From NCBI RefSeq assembly GCF_000019725.1, contig NC_010505.1, positions 3,767,001 to 3,831,000 of the forward strand: a stretch of 64,000 nucleotides of DNA, written 5' to 3'. Shown here in pieces: positions 1 to 8,702 of this stretch. Under the pieces are notes generated by a model. That model ran no database searches and was not told the origin of the DNA. It saw only the letters and a list, made by a program, of their open reading frames with translations. The stretch is from Methylobacterium radiotolerans JCM 2831. GTDB lineage: Bacteria > Pseudomonadota > Alphaproteobacteria > Rhizobiales > Beijerinckiaceae. Position numbers and translations under genes: made by a program. Position 1 is the first letter of the stretch, and each line of letters begins with the position of its first letter.

Positions 1-278
1 GTGAACTGATAGTTGTAGCCGACCTGGCCGCCGCCGGCGAAGCCGCCGGACCGGCCGCCGCCCGTGACGGTGCCGTAGGTGGGGTCGGTGAAGCCGCCGC
101 TGCCGGTCGGGAACGCGTACCCGGCGTTCACGCCGGCGTAGAAGCCGGTCCAGGTGAAGACCGGCAGCGACGGCGGCGGCGGCGGCGGCGCGCGGCGGGG
201 CAGATCCGCCGCCTGGGCGGCGAGGGCCAGGCAGCCGAAAGCGGCGCCCGCGAGGGCTGCGTGAATTCGAGCGTTCAT
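1..278 (-). CDS. Outer-membrane beta-barrel (Omp25/31-like porin family) protein, 3'-truncated by window edge
   Basis: The gene runs off the left edge; 92 codons of its 5' end are visible. The ATG at 276-278 is followed by a Sec signal peptide (MNARIHAALAGAAFGCLALAAQA). A proline-rich linker (PRRAPPPPPPS) and the segment TWTGFYAGVNAGYAF come next. That WTGFYAGVNAGY motif is the usual first strand of small alphaproteobacterial Omp25/31-type outer-membrane barrels. A Gly-rich stretch ending GGQVGYNYQF is the usual second strand. It probably sits in the outer membrane; no substrate can be inferred. The family call is strong for the visible part, but total length is unknown. Confidence 0.8.
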   Translation of the reverse strand, partial: MNARIHAALAGAAFGCLALAAQAADLPRRAPPPPPPSLPVFTWTGFYAGVNAGYAFPTGSGGFTDPTYGTVTGGGRSGGFAGGGQVGYNYQF

Positions 279-314
279 GGGTGTCTCGTTCTGGAACGCG
301 GCGGCGCCGCAGGA

Positions 315-443
315 TCAGAGGGCCAGGAGGAGCAGGCCGACGACGGTCACGGACAGGATCAGGCAGAGGGCGAGATCGAGGATGGCCGCTCCGCCGCAGG
401 TCGGCACAGCGCGGGCGCTCCCGGAGACGAACAGGGCGTTCAC
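315..443 (-). CDS. Possible 42-aa single-pass membrane peptide
   Basis: A short ORF with a GTG start at 441-443. The start overlaps the stop of the upstream 109-aa ORF in a GTGA arrangement, which suggests translational coupling. The product has a polar N-terminus followed by a C-terminal hydrophobic helix of about 22 residues (ILDLALCLILSVTVVGLLLLAL). No Shine-Dalgarno is obvious. No family is recognised. The evidence is only the overlap and the clean membrane helix, so it may be non-coding. Confidence 0.35.
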   Translation of the reverse strand: MNALFVSGSARAVPTCGGAAILDLALCLILSVTVVGLLLLAL

Positions 444-769
444 GACCGGACCCACTGGTTCTCGTCGGAACGGGCCGCGATCCTCGCGGTCCGCGCGGCG
501 CGCCCGGGCACGACGGCGTTCGAGGATGCCGCCGCCCCGCCTGAGGGGAAGGCGGGAGCGGCGGCCTGCGGCGCCCGCGATGAACTGGCGCGGTGGACCG
601 TTTCCGCGACAGCGACACCGAGGACGGGCAGCGAGAGCGCGGCGACGACGCAGACGAGGCGCCGGAGCCGCGGAAGGGTGTCGCTCGGGCGCGGGCGGCC
701 CGCCGGGGCCACGGGCAGCGTGAGCGGCGGCAGGGACTTCGCCACGAGGATGCGCGTTTCAACCGTCAT
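440..769 (-). CDS. Small hypothetical membrane-anchored protein (109 aa)
   Basis: The chosen ATG (767-769) has a GGAGG Shine-Dalgarno about eight bases upstream, so it is preferred over the longer upstream extension. Residues 1-33 are polar and basic. A hydrophobic segment (VCVVAALSLPVLGVAVAE) at roughly 35-55 should act as an uncleaved signal anchor or signal peptide. The remainder is Ala/Ser/Arg-rich and low-complexity. It overlaps the following 42-aa ORF by four bases. No family is recognised and no function is claimed. Confidence 0.5.
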   Translation of the reverse strand: MTVETRILVAKSLPPLTLPVAPAGRPRPSDTLPRLRRLVCVVAALSLPVLGVAVAETVHRASSSRAPQAAAPAFPSGGAAASSNAVVPGRAARTARIAARSDENQWVRS

Positions 770-921
770 CGGCCGGTGCCTCCGGACTGGCGTGGGAAAT
801 TTGACCACGAGATCGGTGTACGTGTGCAAAAATCCCACGTCAACGCGAAAAGCGCGCTCGCGTGTGCGCCGCCACACCCGGTGGGATTGTATCCCACGAC
901 GCGAGCCGTCACGATGCGCCG

Positions 922-1767
922 ATGTCTGAGACTGCCGATACACCGCGGGAGGGCGCCAGCCTGCACGCGCCGCTGGCGCGGCTGCTGCGCCCTCTCGTGC
1001 GCCTGCTCGTCGCCCGCGGCATCACTTTCCCGGCGCTCACGGACCTGCTGCGCGAGCTCTACGTGAACGTCGCCGAGTACGACTTCGCTCTCACCGGCAA
1101 GGAGCAGACCGACAGCCGCGTCTCCCTCCTCACCGGCATCCACCGCAAGGAAGTTCGGCGCCTGCGGGGCGCCGGTGCTCCGGTCAGCGCCGTGCCGGCG
1201 GTCGTCTCCCGCACCAGTCGGATCATCGCCCGCTGGATCGCCGACCCGACCTTCACCGATCCGCAGGGCCAGCCCCTGAAGCTCCCGCGCACGGCCGAGG
1301 GCGGCGCGCCCTCGTTCGAGTCGCTGGTCGCGGGCGTGACGCGGGATCTCCGGCCCCGCGCTGTCCTCGACGAGTGGCTCGACCGCGGGCTGGCCTTCAC
1401 CGATCCGCAGGACCGGATCGTGCTGGCGGAGGCCGCCTACGTCCCCCGTGGCGACGGCGCCGAGGGGCCGCAGCTCTACTATTTCGGCCGCAACCTGCAC
1501 GACCACATCGCGGCCGCGGTCGCCAACATCGTCGGCGACGCGCCCCGCTTCCTGGAGCGGGCGGTCCACTACGACGGATTGTCCGAGGACCTCGCGATCA
1601 GGCTCGAGGAACGCGCCCGCGAGATCGCCATGGAGGCACTGCAGCAGGCCAACCGGGAGGCGCACGCCGCCTGCCAGACCGATCCCGGCGGCACGCATCG
1701 CTGGAACTTCGGCCTCTACGTCTACACCGAGGCGGCGCCGCCGGCGCGGCAAGCGGACGAGCGGTGA
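922..1767 (+). CDS. DUF6502 family protein
   Basis: A 281-residue soluble protein starting MSETADTPREG. The segment LLRPLVRLLVARGITFPALTDLLRELYVNVAEY, followed by VSLLTGIHRKEVRRLR, is the pattern I associate with DUF6502. The family has a winged-helix-like N-terminal half that suggests nucleic-acid binding, but no activity is established. The ATG at 922 is preferred because the in-frame extension upstream reads as non-coding. Its TGA overlaps the GTG of the next gene (GTGA), so the DUF6502 and DUF5666 proteins are probably translated together, an association that may point to a shared role. Confidence 0.8.
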   Translation: MSETADTPREGASLHAPLARLLRPLVRLLVARGITFPALTDLLRELYVNVAEYDFALTGKEQTDSRVSLLTGIHRKEVRRLRGAGAPVSAVPAVVSRTSRIIARWIADPTFTDPQGQPLKLPRTAEGGAPSFESLVAGVTRDLRPRAVLDEWLDRGLAFTDPQDRIVLAEAAYVPRGDGAEGPQLYYFGRNLHDHIAAAVANIVGDAPRFLERAVHYDGLSEDLAIRLEERAREIAMEALQQANREAHAACQTDPGGTHRWNFGLYVYTEAAPPARQADER

Positions 1768-3095
1768 GAGGCCGGCCGGTGCGCGCCTCGCTCAACCGCC
1801 GGTTCGTCCTGCGCCTGCTCGCTGGCGCCGCGACCCTGCTGCCCGGCACGATCCGGTCGCAGGAATCGCCGCGCGACCAGGGCATCGGCGGCACCGGCAT
1901 GATGCGGACCGACGAGCCGCGGAACGGGTCCCTCGGCGAGGGCGACCGCGGCATCGGCGGCACCGGCGTGATCGGCACGATCCGCCGCTTCGGCTCGATC
2001 GTCGTCAACGACCTGCGCATCGCCTACCCACCCGAGGTGGAGGTGCGCATCGACGGCACGGCCGCGAGAGCCGCCGACCTGAAGATCGGGCAGGTCGTCC
2101 ACGTGGTGGCGCGGCCCGAGGGCGGCGGGCTCGCCACGCGGCGGATCGACGTCACCAGCGAGGTGGTCGGGCCGGTGGAATCGGTCGCGCCGGGGCGGCT
2201 CGTGGTGCTCGGGCAACGGGTCTCGACCGCCGGTCTCAGCGGCGCGTGGCAGCCGGGCGCGCGGGTCGCGGTGAGCGGGCTGCGCCGGCCCGACGGCGTG
2301 ATCGTGGCGAGCCTGATCGAGCCGCGGGATTCCGGTCCCGACCGCGTCGCCGGCCCGGTTCGGCGTCTCGCGGGCGGCCTCGGGATCGGCGGCCTCCGGC
2401 TCGCGGGCGCCGACGCCCTGCCGCCGGGCAAGCGCGCTCTGGTGACGGGCCGTGCGGCGAACGGAGTCCTCACCGTGACCAGCGCCGCGCAGGTCGGCCT
2501 GCCCTTCCCGCCGGGTCTGAAGCGGGTCTCGATCGAGGCCTATATCGGCCGGGCCGGCAGCGGGCTCGACATCGGCGCGGGCTACGCCGTGGCGGGCCGT
2601 CCGGTCGCGCGGGTTCCGCGCGACGGGAGCGTGCGGGCGGTGCTGACCGCGGCGATCGCGCGGGACGGGGACCTGACGGTGGAGCGGCTGCGGATCGAGA
2701 ACCGCGTCGCGCCCGAGCCGCAGCAACCGGACGCCCCGCGGTTCGAGCGGGAGCGCGACCGGCTCGACCTGCGCAACCTCCCCGACGAGTTGCCCGGCCG
2801 CTTCGGCGCCGGGTCCGGCGGCCGCCAGGGTGGCCTGGGCGGCATCGGCGAGCCGCGCGGCCCCGCGATCGACACCCGGCCGGGCGGTGCGGTCGTCCCC
2901 GGATCGGAGGGCCCCGGCGGCTTCGGGGCGCCCCGCGGCGGCTTCGGCGGCGCGCCGTCCGCAGGCCCCGGGGCGTTCCCGGTCGGACCCGGGGGCTTCG
3001 GCGGGCCGCCCGGCGGACCCGGCCCGGCCCCGGGCGGAGGCGGCTTCGGCGGCGGCTTCGGCGGTCCTGGCGGTCCCGGCGGTGGTCGACGCTAG
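1764..3095 (+). CDS. DUF5666 domain protein, exported, glycine-rich tail
   Basis: Starts at the GTG that overlaps the upstream stop (a second in-frame GTG lies at 1779) and encodes about 443 residues. The N-terminus has twin arginines before a hydrophobic stretch (NRRFVLRLLAGAATLLPG), compatible with Tat or Sec export. Two GIGGTG motifs follow, the second leading into IGTIRRFGSIVVNDLRI, the hallmark entry of DUF5666 repeats. Several beta-rich repeats continue to about residue 330. The last 100 residues are Gly/Pro/Phe-rich (GGFGGAP, GGFGGG), so probably disordered. It is likely periplasmic or surface-associated; function is unknown. Confidence 0.75.
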   Translation: MRGRPVRASLNRRFVLRLLAGAATLLPGTIRSQESPRDQGIGGTGMMRTDEPRNGSLGEGDRGIGGTGVIGTIRRFGSIVVNDLRIAYPPEVEVRIDGTAARAADLKIGQVVHVVARPEGGGLATRRIDVTSEVVGPVESVAPGRLVVLGQRVSTAGLSGAWQPGARVAVSGLRRPDGVIVASLIEPRDSGPDRVAGPVRRLAGGLGIGGLRLAGADALPPGKRALVTGRAANGVLTVTSAAQVGLPFPPGLKRVSIEAYIGRAGSGLDIGAGYAVAGRPVARVPRDGSVRAVLTAAIARDGDLTVERLRIENRVAPEPQQPDAPRFERERDRLDLRNLPDELPGRFGAGSGGRQGGLGGIGEPRGPAIDTRPGGAVVPGSEGPGGFGAPRGGFGGAPSAGPGAFPVGPGGFGGPPGGPGPAPGGGGFGGGFGGPGGPGGGRR

Positions 3096-3138
3096 GGCAG
3101 CGTGTGCTGAGCACCGGAGCGCGCGGGACAGGGACGCT

Positions 3139-4203
3139 TCAGGCCTCCGCCTCCCGATCGAGCAGCGCGCGCTTGCGCGCGACGCCCCAGCGATAGCCCG
3201 ACAGGGCGCCGTCCGAGCGCACGACGCGGTGGCACGGAATGGCCACCGCGACCGGGTTCGCCCCGCAGGCCTGCGCGACGGCGCGCGTCGCCGTCGGAAG
3301 GCCGATCGCCCGGGCGATCTCCGCGTAGGTCGCGGTGGAGCCGACCGGGATCTCGCGCAGCGCCGCCCAGACCCGCTGCTGGAACGCCGTGCCGCGAATG
3401 TCGAGCGGCAGGTCGAGGCCGGTGCCCGGGGCCTCCACGAACCCGATGACCTGCGCCATCCAGCCCTCGAAGGCCGGGTCGCCGCCCTCGATCTCCGCGG
3501 CGGGGAAGCGGTCCTGGAGATCGTGCAGGAGCGGCTCGGGCGCGTCCCCGAGGAGGATCGCGCAGACGCCCGCCTCGGTGGCGGCGACGAGGATCGCCCC
3601 GAGGCTGCAGGCGCCGATGCCGAACCGGATGCGCAGGCCCGCGCCGCCCGTCCGGTAGGCGGCGGGCGCCATGCCGAGGCGCGGCGCGCCACCCGCGTAG
3701 AACCGGCTCGCCGCGCCGTAGCCGGCCTCGTAGAGCGCCTCCGTCACCGACGCGGCGCCGGGCAGCCGCCGCGCCACCGCGGCGGCGCGGTGGGCGGCCG
3801 CGTAGGCCTTGGGGGTCACGCCGGTGACGTCCTTGAAAACCCGGTGGAAGTGGTAGGCGCTCAGGCCGGCGGCGCGCGCGAGCGCGGCGAGGGACGGCAT
3901 CGTCTCGGCTGTCTCGATCGAGCGGCAGGCGCGGGCGACCGCCTCGGCCCGGCGCTCGGCGAGGGCGGGCTCGTCCGGACGACAGCGCCGGCACGGCCGG
4001 AAGCCGGCCGCCTCGGCCTCGGCGCAGGTCCGGTGGAAGCTGACATTCTCGGGGCGCGCCGCGCGCGCGGCGCAACTCGGCCGGCAGTACACCCCGGTGG
4101 TGCGGACCGCGTACACGAAGGTGCCGTCGGCCCGCGCGTCGCGGGCGGCGAGGGCTGCCCAGCGCGCGGCATCGTCGGGGTCTGTCGCGGGTACAGGGCT
4201 CAT
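3139..4203 (-). CDS. ada: Bifunctional Ada: methylphosphotriester/O6-methylguanine-DNA methyltransferase and AraC-type regulator
   Basis: The 354-residue product has the full Ada layout. An N-terminal zinc domain carries Cys40, Cys44, Cys71 and Cys74 (GVYCRPSC and CRRC); Cys40 would accept methyl from phosphotriesters. An AraC-type HTH follows at about 85-180 (LAGLSAYHFHRVFKDVTG-like). The C-terminal methyltransferase domain has the suicide motif IPCHRV with Cys at about 324. In known Ada proteins, self-methylation turns the protein into an activator of the adaptive response. The start at MSPVPATD is chosen because it fits family length; an ATG 15 codons upstream (4248) is possible. It is convergent with the DUF5666 gene. 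Confidence 0.93.
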   Translation of the reverse strand: MSPVPATDPDDAARWAALAARDARADGTFVYAVRTTGVYCRPSCAARAARPENVSFHRTCAEAEAAGFRPCRRCRPDEPALAERRAEAVARACRSIETAETMPSLAALARAAGLSAYHFHRVFKDVTGVTPKAYAAAHRAAAVARRLPGAASVTEALYEAGYGAASRFYAGGAPRLGMAPAAYRTGGAGLRIRFGIGACSLGAILVAATEAGVCAILLGDAPEPLLHDLQDRFPAAEIEGGDPAFEGWMAQVIGFVEAPGTGLDLPLDIRGTAFQQRVWAALREIPVGSTATYAEIARAIGLPTATRAVAQACGANPVAVAIPCHRVVRSDGALSGYRWGVARKRALLDREAEA

Positions 4204-4385
4204 GGCGGCGGCACTATGCGGCTTGGCGTAGGCGTTGAGGAGGGGCATGACGGGGCCTGCCGGGTGGTGGATGACGCGCGCAGGACTGTGTCGGTCCGCT
4301 GCCGCGCCGGCATCCCGCTCCTTGCGGCCGAATTCGATATCCGCGGCGGCCGCCGGGACGGGCGTTTCGCCCCCACGAGTGCGCC

Positions 4386-5372
4386 ATGGCTTCGACTACG
4401 CCCGACCACATCCATGTCGGCCAGGACGGTTGGCTGTTCCTGAAGACGGGAACGAACGACGTGCTCGGCCAGTACGAGCGGCCGGAGGAGACGACCGAGC
4501 TGATCTGGCAGTGGCGCAGCCTCGTGACGACGCGAGAGCGGCGCCTGCGCGCCCAGGGGATCCTGTACCGCCACGTCGTCGCCCCGGAGAAGCTGATGAT
4601 CTACGATCACCGGCTCGACGGGCTCGCCATCCGGCCGAGCGCGTCGCCGGCCTACCGGCTCCTCCACAGCGAGCCCCCGGCGGGCCGTTTCCCGGGTCCG
4701 GTCGGTCTGTACGCGGCCTGGCGCCGACGGAAGCGCTGGCAGCAGACCTGCATCGACCTGGTCACGCCGATGCGGGCGCAGCGCGACGCGGCCGACCTCT
4801 ACTGCCGGACCGACACCCACTGGTCCGCCGACGGCTGCTATCTCGCCTACGCGGAGATCTGCCGGGCGCTGGGCGCCGAGCCCCGGCAGGATCTGCGGGA
4901 GCGGCCGTCCTTCGAGACCGACCACGACGGCGATCTGGGCAGCGCCTTCGATCCGCCCCGGCGGGCGCGCTCGCGCACCGTCCAGATGCAGCAGGACGCG
5001 GTCCGGATCTACGGCAGCCCGATCGTCGAAGCCCGGGAGAAGGCCGGCCTGCTGCACACGCTGCATGTCGGTGCGCACGTGATCTACGGGAACACGAAGG
5101 CCACCGACCCGCGCCGATTGGCGCTGTTCGGCGATTCCTTCTCTCACGTCATGCCGTACATGCTGACGATCATGCTGGCCGAGACGTTCCGCGAGGTGCA
5201 CTTCGTCTGGAGCACCTCGCTGGACTGGTCGTACATCGAGCGCGTCCGCCCCGACATCGTGCTGACCGAGGTGGCCGAGCGCTTCATGGTTCAGCTGCCC
5301 GACGACACCTTCTCGGTGGAGCGCTACGCGCAGGACCGCTTCGGGGCCGAGCTCGCGGCGGCCGGCACCTGA
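4386..5372 (+). CDS. AlgX/AlgJ-like SGNH-fold putative O-acetyltransferase
   Basis: A 328-residue protein opening HIHVGQDGWLFLKTGTND, the usual start of AlgJ/AlgX-type SGNH domains that O-acetylate exopolysaccharides. The catalytic pattern is visible: D143-T144-H145-W146 (the DxHW motif) and GDSFSH with Ser251 as likely nucleophile. There is no signal peptide, unlike AlgJ/AlgX, so it may act in the cytoplasm. No polysaccharide polymerase or MBOT partner is adjacent; the neighbours are ada (divergent) and yebC (convergent). The fold is well supported, the substrate is not. Confidence 0.75.
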   Translation: MASTTPDHIHVGQDGWLFLKTGTNDVLGQYERPEETTELIWQWRSLVTTRERRLRAQGILYRHVVAPEKLMIYDHRLDGLAIRPSASPAYRLLHSEPPAGRFPGPVGLYAAWRRRKRWQQTCIDLVTPMRAQRDAADLYCRTDTHWSADGCYLAYAEICRALGAEPRQDLRERPSFETDHDGDLGSAFDPPRRARSRTVQMQQDAVRIYGSPIVEAREKAGLLHTLHVGAHVIYGNTKATDPRRLALFGDSFSHVMPYMLTIMLAETFREVHFVWSTSLDWSYIERVRPDIVLTEVAERFMVQLPDDTFSVERYAQDRFGAELAAAGT

Positions 5373-5403
5373 GGAACGGACGTGGGCTTCAAGACCGTCT
5401 CGC

Positions 5404-5514
5404 GTCCCGGAGCGGGAGCTCCGTCATTCCGGGACTGCGTGGCAGCGCCCGGCATTCAGAACCTCGGCGGGCCCCTTCGTGCCGGGGCTCGCCTGCGGCG
5501 CACCGGAATGGCGG
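5404..5514. repeat. Intergenic palindromic repeat element (CGTCATTCC type)
   Basis: Lies between the convergent AlgX-like and yebC genes. An 8-base perfect inverted repeat, GTCCCGGA (5404-5411) with TCCGGGAC (5428-5435), can fold directly after the AlgX-like stop. A wider pair, CCGTCATTCCGG (5421-5432) and CCGGAATGGCGG (5503-5514), is inverted with one mismatch. The same CGTCATTCC / GGAATGACG ends occur at 38165-38278. It resembles the dispersed intergenic repeats of Methylobacterium and could also act as a bidirectional terminator. Confidence 0.55.
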
Positions 5515-5561
5515 TACGTTCGTCTCACGGGTAGCGAGACCCGGCCGGGCGGCGACGCCTC

Positions 5562-6308
5562 TCAGGCCTGCAGCTTCGCGACCAGCGCGTCCGACAGGGC
5601 GAAGTTGACGTAGACGTGCTGGACGTCGTCCTGATCCTCGATCACCTCGACGAGGCGGATCAGCTTCTCGCCGGTCTCGTCGTCGACGTTGATGGTATTC
5701 TGCGCCTTCCAGATCAGGCCCGTGCGGGCGGGCTCACCGAAGCGCGCCTCGAGGGCCTTCGTGACCTCGCCGTAGGAATCCTGGGCGCAGATGACCTCGT
5801 GGCCGTCCTCGCCGGAGCTGACGTCGTCGGCGCCGGCCTCGATCGCCGCCTCCAACATCGTGTCGGCATCGGCCACGGAGGCGGGATAGGCGATCACGCC
5901 GACGCGGTCGAACATGAAGGCGACGGCCCCGGTCTCGGCGAGGCTGCCGCCGGACTTGGTGAAGGCCGAGCGCACGTCCGAGGCGGTGCGGTTGCGGTTG
6001 TCGGTCTGCGCCTCGACGATCAGCGCGGCGCCGCCGGGCCCGTAGCCCTCGTAGCGGATATCCTCGTAGTTCTCGCCGTCGGCGCCGGCGGCCTTCTTGA
6101 TGGCGCGCTCGATATTGTCCTTGGGCATGTTCTCGGCGCGGGCCGCCAGGATCGCGGCACGCAGGCGCGGGTTCATCGCCGGGTCGGGCGTGCCGAGCTT
6201 GGCCGCCACCGTGATCTCGCGGGCGAGCTTGCCGAACACCTTCGAGCGGACGGCGTCCACCCGGCCCTTCCGGTGCATGATGTTCTTGAACTGCGAATGG
6301 CCTGCCAT
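5562..6308 (-). CDS. yebC: YebC/PmpR family regulator (TACO1-like)
   Basis: The 248-residue product starts with the diagnostic [15 protein letters not shown] and keeps the family motifs [23 protein letters not shown], and [18 protein letters not shown] with [13 protein letters not shown]. Length is normal. Members bind DNA or ribosomes and have been linked to transcriptional control and to relief of ribosome stalling. In many alphaproteobacteria it lies next to ruvC, but no ruv gene is seen here. The start is unambiguous. Confidence 0.95.
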   Translation of the reverse strand: MAGHSQFKNIMHRKGRVDAVRSKVFGKLAREITVAAKLGTPDPAMNPRLRAAILAARAENMPKDNIERAIKKAAGADGENYEDIRYEGYGPGGAALIVEAQTDNRNRTASDVRSAFTKSGGSLAETGAVAFMFDRVGVIAYPASVADADTMLEAAIEAGADDVSSGEDGHEVICAQDSYGEVTKALEARFGEPARTGLIWKAQNTINVDDETGEKLIRLVEVIEDQDDVQHVYVNFALSDALVAKLQA

Positions 6309-6537
6309 GACGGTTCAGACTTTTGTTCGTTGGCGAGGGCGGGCGTGCGGGACCCCGCCGTCGCGGCTGTGAGGTCGCGCCGTATATAGGCCGCCGCCTT
6401 CGGACGAAGCAACGCGCCCGCCGCCGTCCGATACAGCGTCGGCGGACAGGCTCGCCCGGACTTCGCAATCCCGTGACCGCGGAAAGAACGGCCGCCTCGG
6501 GCGTTGGCGCTGGACTTCACGCGCAGCTGGGAACCCG

Positions 6538-7578
6538 ATGTCGAGCCGGAACGGACGCAGCACGGTCATGGTCACGGGTGCGAGCGCCGGCGTCGGCCGC
6601 GCTGTCGCCCACGAGTTCGCCCGGCACGGGTGGAACGTGGGGCTGATCGCGCGCGGCGAGGCGGGGCTGCGGGGCACGATCCGCGACGTCGAGCGGGCCG
6701 GAGGCCGGGCCCTGGCCTTCGCGGCCGACGTCGCCGACGCGGAGGCTGTCGCCCAGGCGGCCGACGAGCTGGCCGAGGCGTTCGGCGGCATCGACGTCTG
6801 GGTCAACAACGCGATGGTGACGGTCTACGCGCCCGTTCAGGAGACGAGCCCGGAGGAGTTCCACCGCGCCACCGCGGTGACCTATCTCGGCCAGGTGCAC
6901 GGCACGCTGGCGGCGCTCCGCCACATGGTGCCGCGCGACCGGGGCACGATCGTGCATGTCGGCTCGGCGCTCGCCTACCGGTCGATCCCGCTCCAGGCGA
7001 GCTACTGCGCCGCGAAGGCCGCCGTGCGGGGCTTCGTCGATTCCCTGCGCAGCGAGCTGCTGCACGACCGCAGCCGGGTACGCCTGACGATGGTGCAGCT
7101 TCCGGCCGTGAACACGCCGCAGTTCGACTGGGCCCGCTCGCGGCTGCCGCGCAAGCTTGAGCCGGTGCCGCCGATCTACCAGCCCGAGGCCATCGCCCGG
7201 CACGTCTTCCGAGCGGCACACGACGCGCCGCGGGAAATGTGGATCGGGGCCTCGGCCTGGAAGGCGATCATCGGGAACATGCTGATTCCGGGCTGGATCG
7301 ACGGCTACCTCGCCCGGCACGGCTATCGCGGGGAGATGACCGGCGTGCAGGCACAGAAGAACCGCCCCGACAACCTCTACGACCCGGTGGACACCGATCC
7401 CGGCGCCCACGGCCGCTTCGACGCCCGTGCGACCGGCGACGTCGCGGCGGTCGATCCCCGCTGGCTCAAGTTCGGGCTCGCGGCCGCGCTCGGTGTCGTC
7501 GCCGGCACGATGCTGTTCGCCACCGAGGCGCACGGACGTGCGGATGCCCGCGCCGACCGCCGGCTGGGCCGACGCTAG
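6538..7578 (+). CDS. Short-chain dehydrogenase/reductase with C-terminal membrane segment
   Basis: A 346-residue SDR with the cofactor loop TGASAGVG at residues 13-20, the WVNNA structural motif near 92, and the catalytic set Ser143, Tyr156 and Lys160. An extra 90 or so residues follow the Rossmann domain. They end in a hydrophobic stretch (FGLAAALGVVAGTMLFA), so the enzyme may be tethered to the inner membrane. Long SDRs of this type occur widely in Rhizobiales as uncharacterised oxidoreductases. Coenzyme preference and substrate cannot be read from the sequence. Confidence 0.88.
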   Translation: MSSRNGRSTVMVTGASAGVGRAVAHEFARHGWNVGLIARGEAGLRGTIRDVERAGGRALAFAADVADAEAVAQAADELAEAFGGIDVWVNNAMVTVYAPVQETSPEEFHRATAVTYLGQVHGTLAALRHMVPRDRGTIVHVGSALAYRSIPLQASYCAAKAAVRGFVDSLRSELLHDRSRVRLTMVQLPAVNTPQFDWARSRLPRKLEPVPPIYQPEAIARHVFRAAHDAPREMWIGASAWKAIIGNMLIPGWIDGYLARHGYRGEMTGVQAQKNRPDNLYDPVDTDPGAHGRFDARATGDVAAVDPRWLKFGLAAALGVVAGTMLFATEAHGRADARADRRLGRR

Positions 7579-7913
7579 GACTCGGGCCTTCGCGGGGCCC
7601 GTCGCGCCGCCGCGAAGGCCTCGCCCACGGGGCCGCGTCGCGCCCCCTGGGCGCGGGGGCCTCTGGGAGGATCCGGTGCCGGTCACGGACCGTCGCGATC
7701 CGGTGCGGGGCGCGCTCGCCGGAGGGGCCGCCCTGGGTCTCGGCAGCGGCGCCCGGCCGGAGGCCGGGCCCCACGGCAGTCGCGATCGCATCGGGGACGG
7801 ACGCCCTCTGGCCCGGTCCGACGTGACCGACATCCCGGCCCTCTTCCTGAAGCACCCGGACTGGCACGTGATGTACGATCGCGATGCCGATCAGGCGCAG
7901 GCGACGGGCCGGG
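7579..7913. other. 335-base gap with a doubtful ORF
   Basis: Besides the hairpin, it holds a GTG at 7676 with a well-placed GGGAGGA. That ORF opens a frame reading ...DVTDIPALFLKHPDWHVMYDRDADQ before becoming Arg/Pro-rich antisense to the HAD gene; the frame stays open to 8155. The middle part looks protein-like. It could be a gene remnant or a short real gene, but I cannot support a product. Confidence 0.25.
7585..7620 (+). terminator. Strong hairpin after the SDR gene
   Basis: Seven bases after the SDR stop, GGCCTTCGCGG (7585-7595) pairs perfectly with CCGCGAAGGCC (7610-7620) across a 14-base loop. There is no T-tract, so it is either a non-canonical terminator or an mRNA-stabilising hairpin. 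Confidence 0.5.
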
Positions 7914-8702
7914 CTACCGGCCGGTGCCCATCGCCTCGAACGGCGCGCTCTGACCGTCCGGCGCTTCGTGCCACCGGATCAGGGCGGCCAGATCCACGAC
8001 CCCGCCGGGCCACGCGACGCCCGCGAGGTGCCGATGCGGCCGCTCCGGCTCGCCGAGATCCGAGACAGCCGAGAAGGCGCCGTCGAGCCGGTGGCTCTCG
8101 GTGTACCGGCTCCGAGTCGCCAGGACCGGCAGACCGGCGGAACGGGCCGAGCTGATGCCGGCGGCCGAATCCTCGAAGGCCACCGCCTCGGAGGCCGGGA
8201 TGCCCAGACCGGCGAGCGCCAGCAGGAAGACGTCGGGTGCGGGCTTCTTGCGGCTCGCCTCGTCGCCGGCCGCGATCACGTCGAAGGGCGCGGCGCCCGG
8301 CGGGAAGTTGGCGGCGAGAAGCCGGTCGACGTTCGGGCGGCTCGTCGTGGTGGCCACGGCGAGCCGGATTCCCGCCGCCCGGGCCTCGGCGATCAGCCGG
8401 GCGATCCCGGGACGCAGCGGCAGGCCGTGCTGCGCGACGAGGTCGCCGTAGGCGCGCGTCTTGCGGGCGTGGATCTCCGGCGCGCGCGCGTGGAGCGCCT
8501 CCGCGTCCGCCGGGTGCGCGCTGTCGATGAAGTGGGCGAGCCGCTCCTTGCCGCCCATGACGGCCAGCAGGTCGGCGTAGAGCGCCTCGTCCCACCGCCA
8601 GGGCAGGCCGAGCTCCGCGAAGGCGCGGTTGAACGCCTGCCGGTGCAGATCCTCCGTCTCGGCGAGGGTCCCGTCGACGTCGAAGATCAGCGCCCTCAGC
8701 AC
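7914..8702 (-). CDS. cbbY: CbbY-like HAD-IA sugar-bisphosphate phosphatase
   Basis: The 262-residue HAD hydrolase starts GTG (8700-8702), overlapping the rpe stop by seven bases. Motif I is [10 protein letters not shown], with Asp8 nucleophile and Asp10 acid/base. Motif II is in [10 protein letters not shown], Lys in RKKPAPDVF, and motif III in AFEDSAAG. The four-helix cap of the CbbY subgroup follows motif I ([14 protein letters not shown]). CbbY of photosynthetic bacteria dephosphorylates xylulose-1,5-bisphosphate, a RuBisCO inhibitor. As last gene of fbp-prk-rpe it probably acts on a sugar bisphosphate made by prk side reactions. Phosphoglycolate phosphatase is the alternative. Confidence 0.8.
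   Translation of the reverse strand: MLRALIFDVDGTLAETEDLHRQAFNRAFAELGLPWRWDEALYADLLAVMGGKERLAHFIDSAHPADAEALHARAPEIHARKTRAYGDLVAQHGLPLRPGIARLIAEARAAGIRLAVATTTSRPNVDRLLAANFPPGAAPFDVIAAGDEASRKKPAPDVFLLALAGLGIPASEAVAFEDSAAGISSARSAGLPVLATRSRYTESHRLDGAFSAVSDLGEPERPHRHLAGVAWPGGVVDLAALIRWHEAPDGQSAPFEAMGTGR

Noticed and set aside
7676..8155. GTG ORF with a good Shine-Dalgarno
   Set aside because: Only the first 60 residues look protein-like; the rest is antisense to cbbY. Kept as a note in the gap entry, not as a gene.
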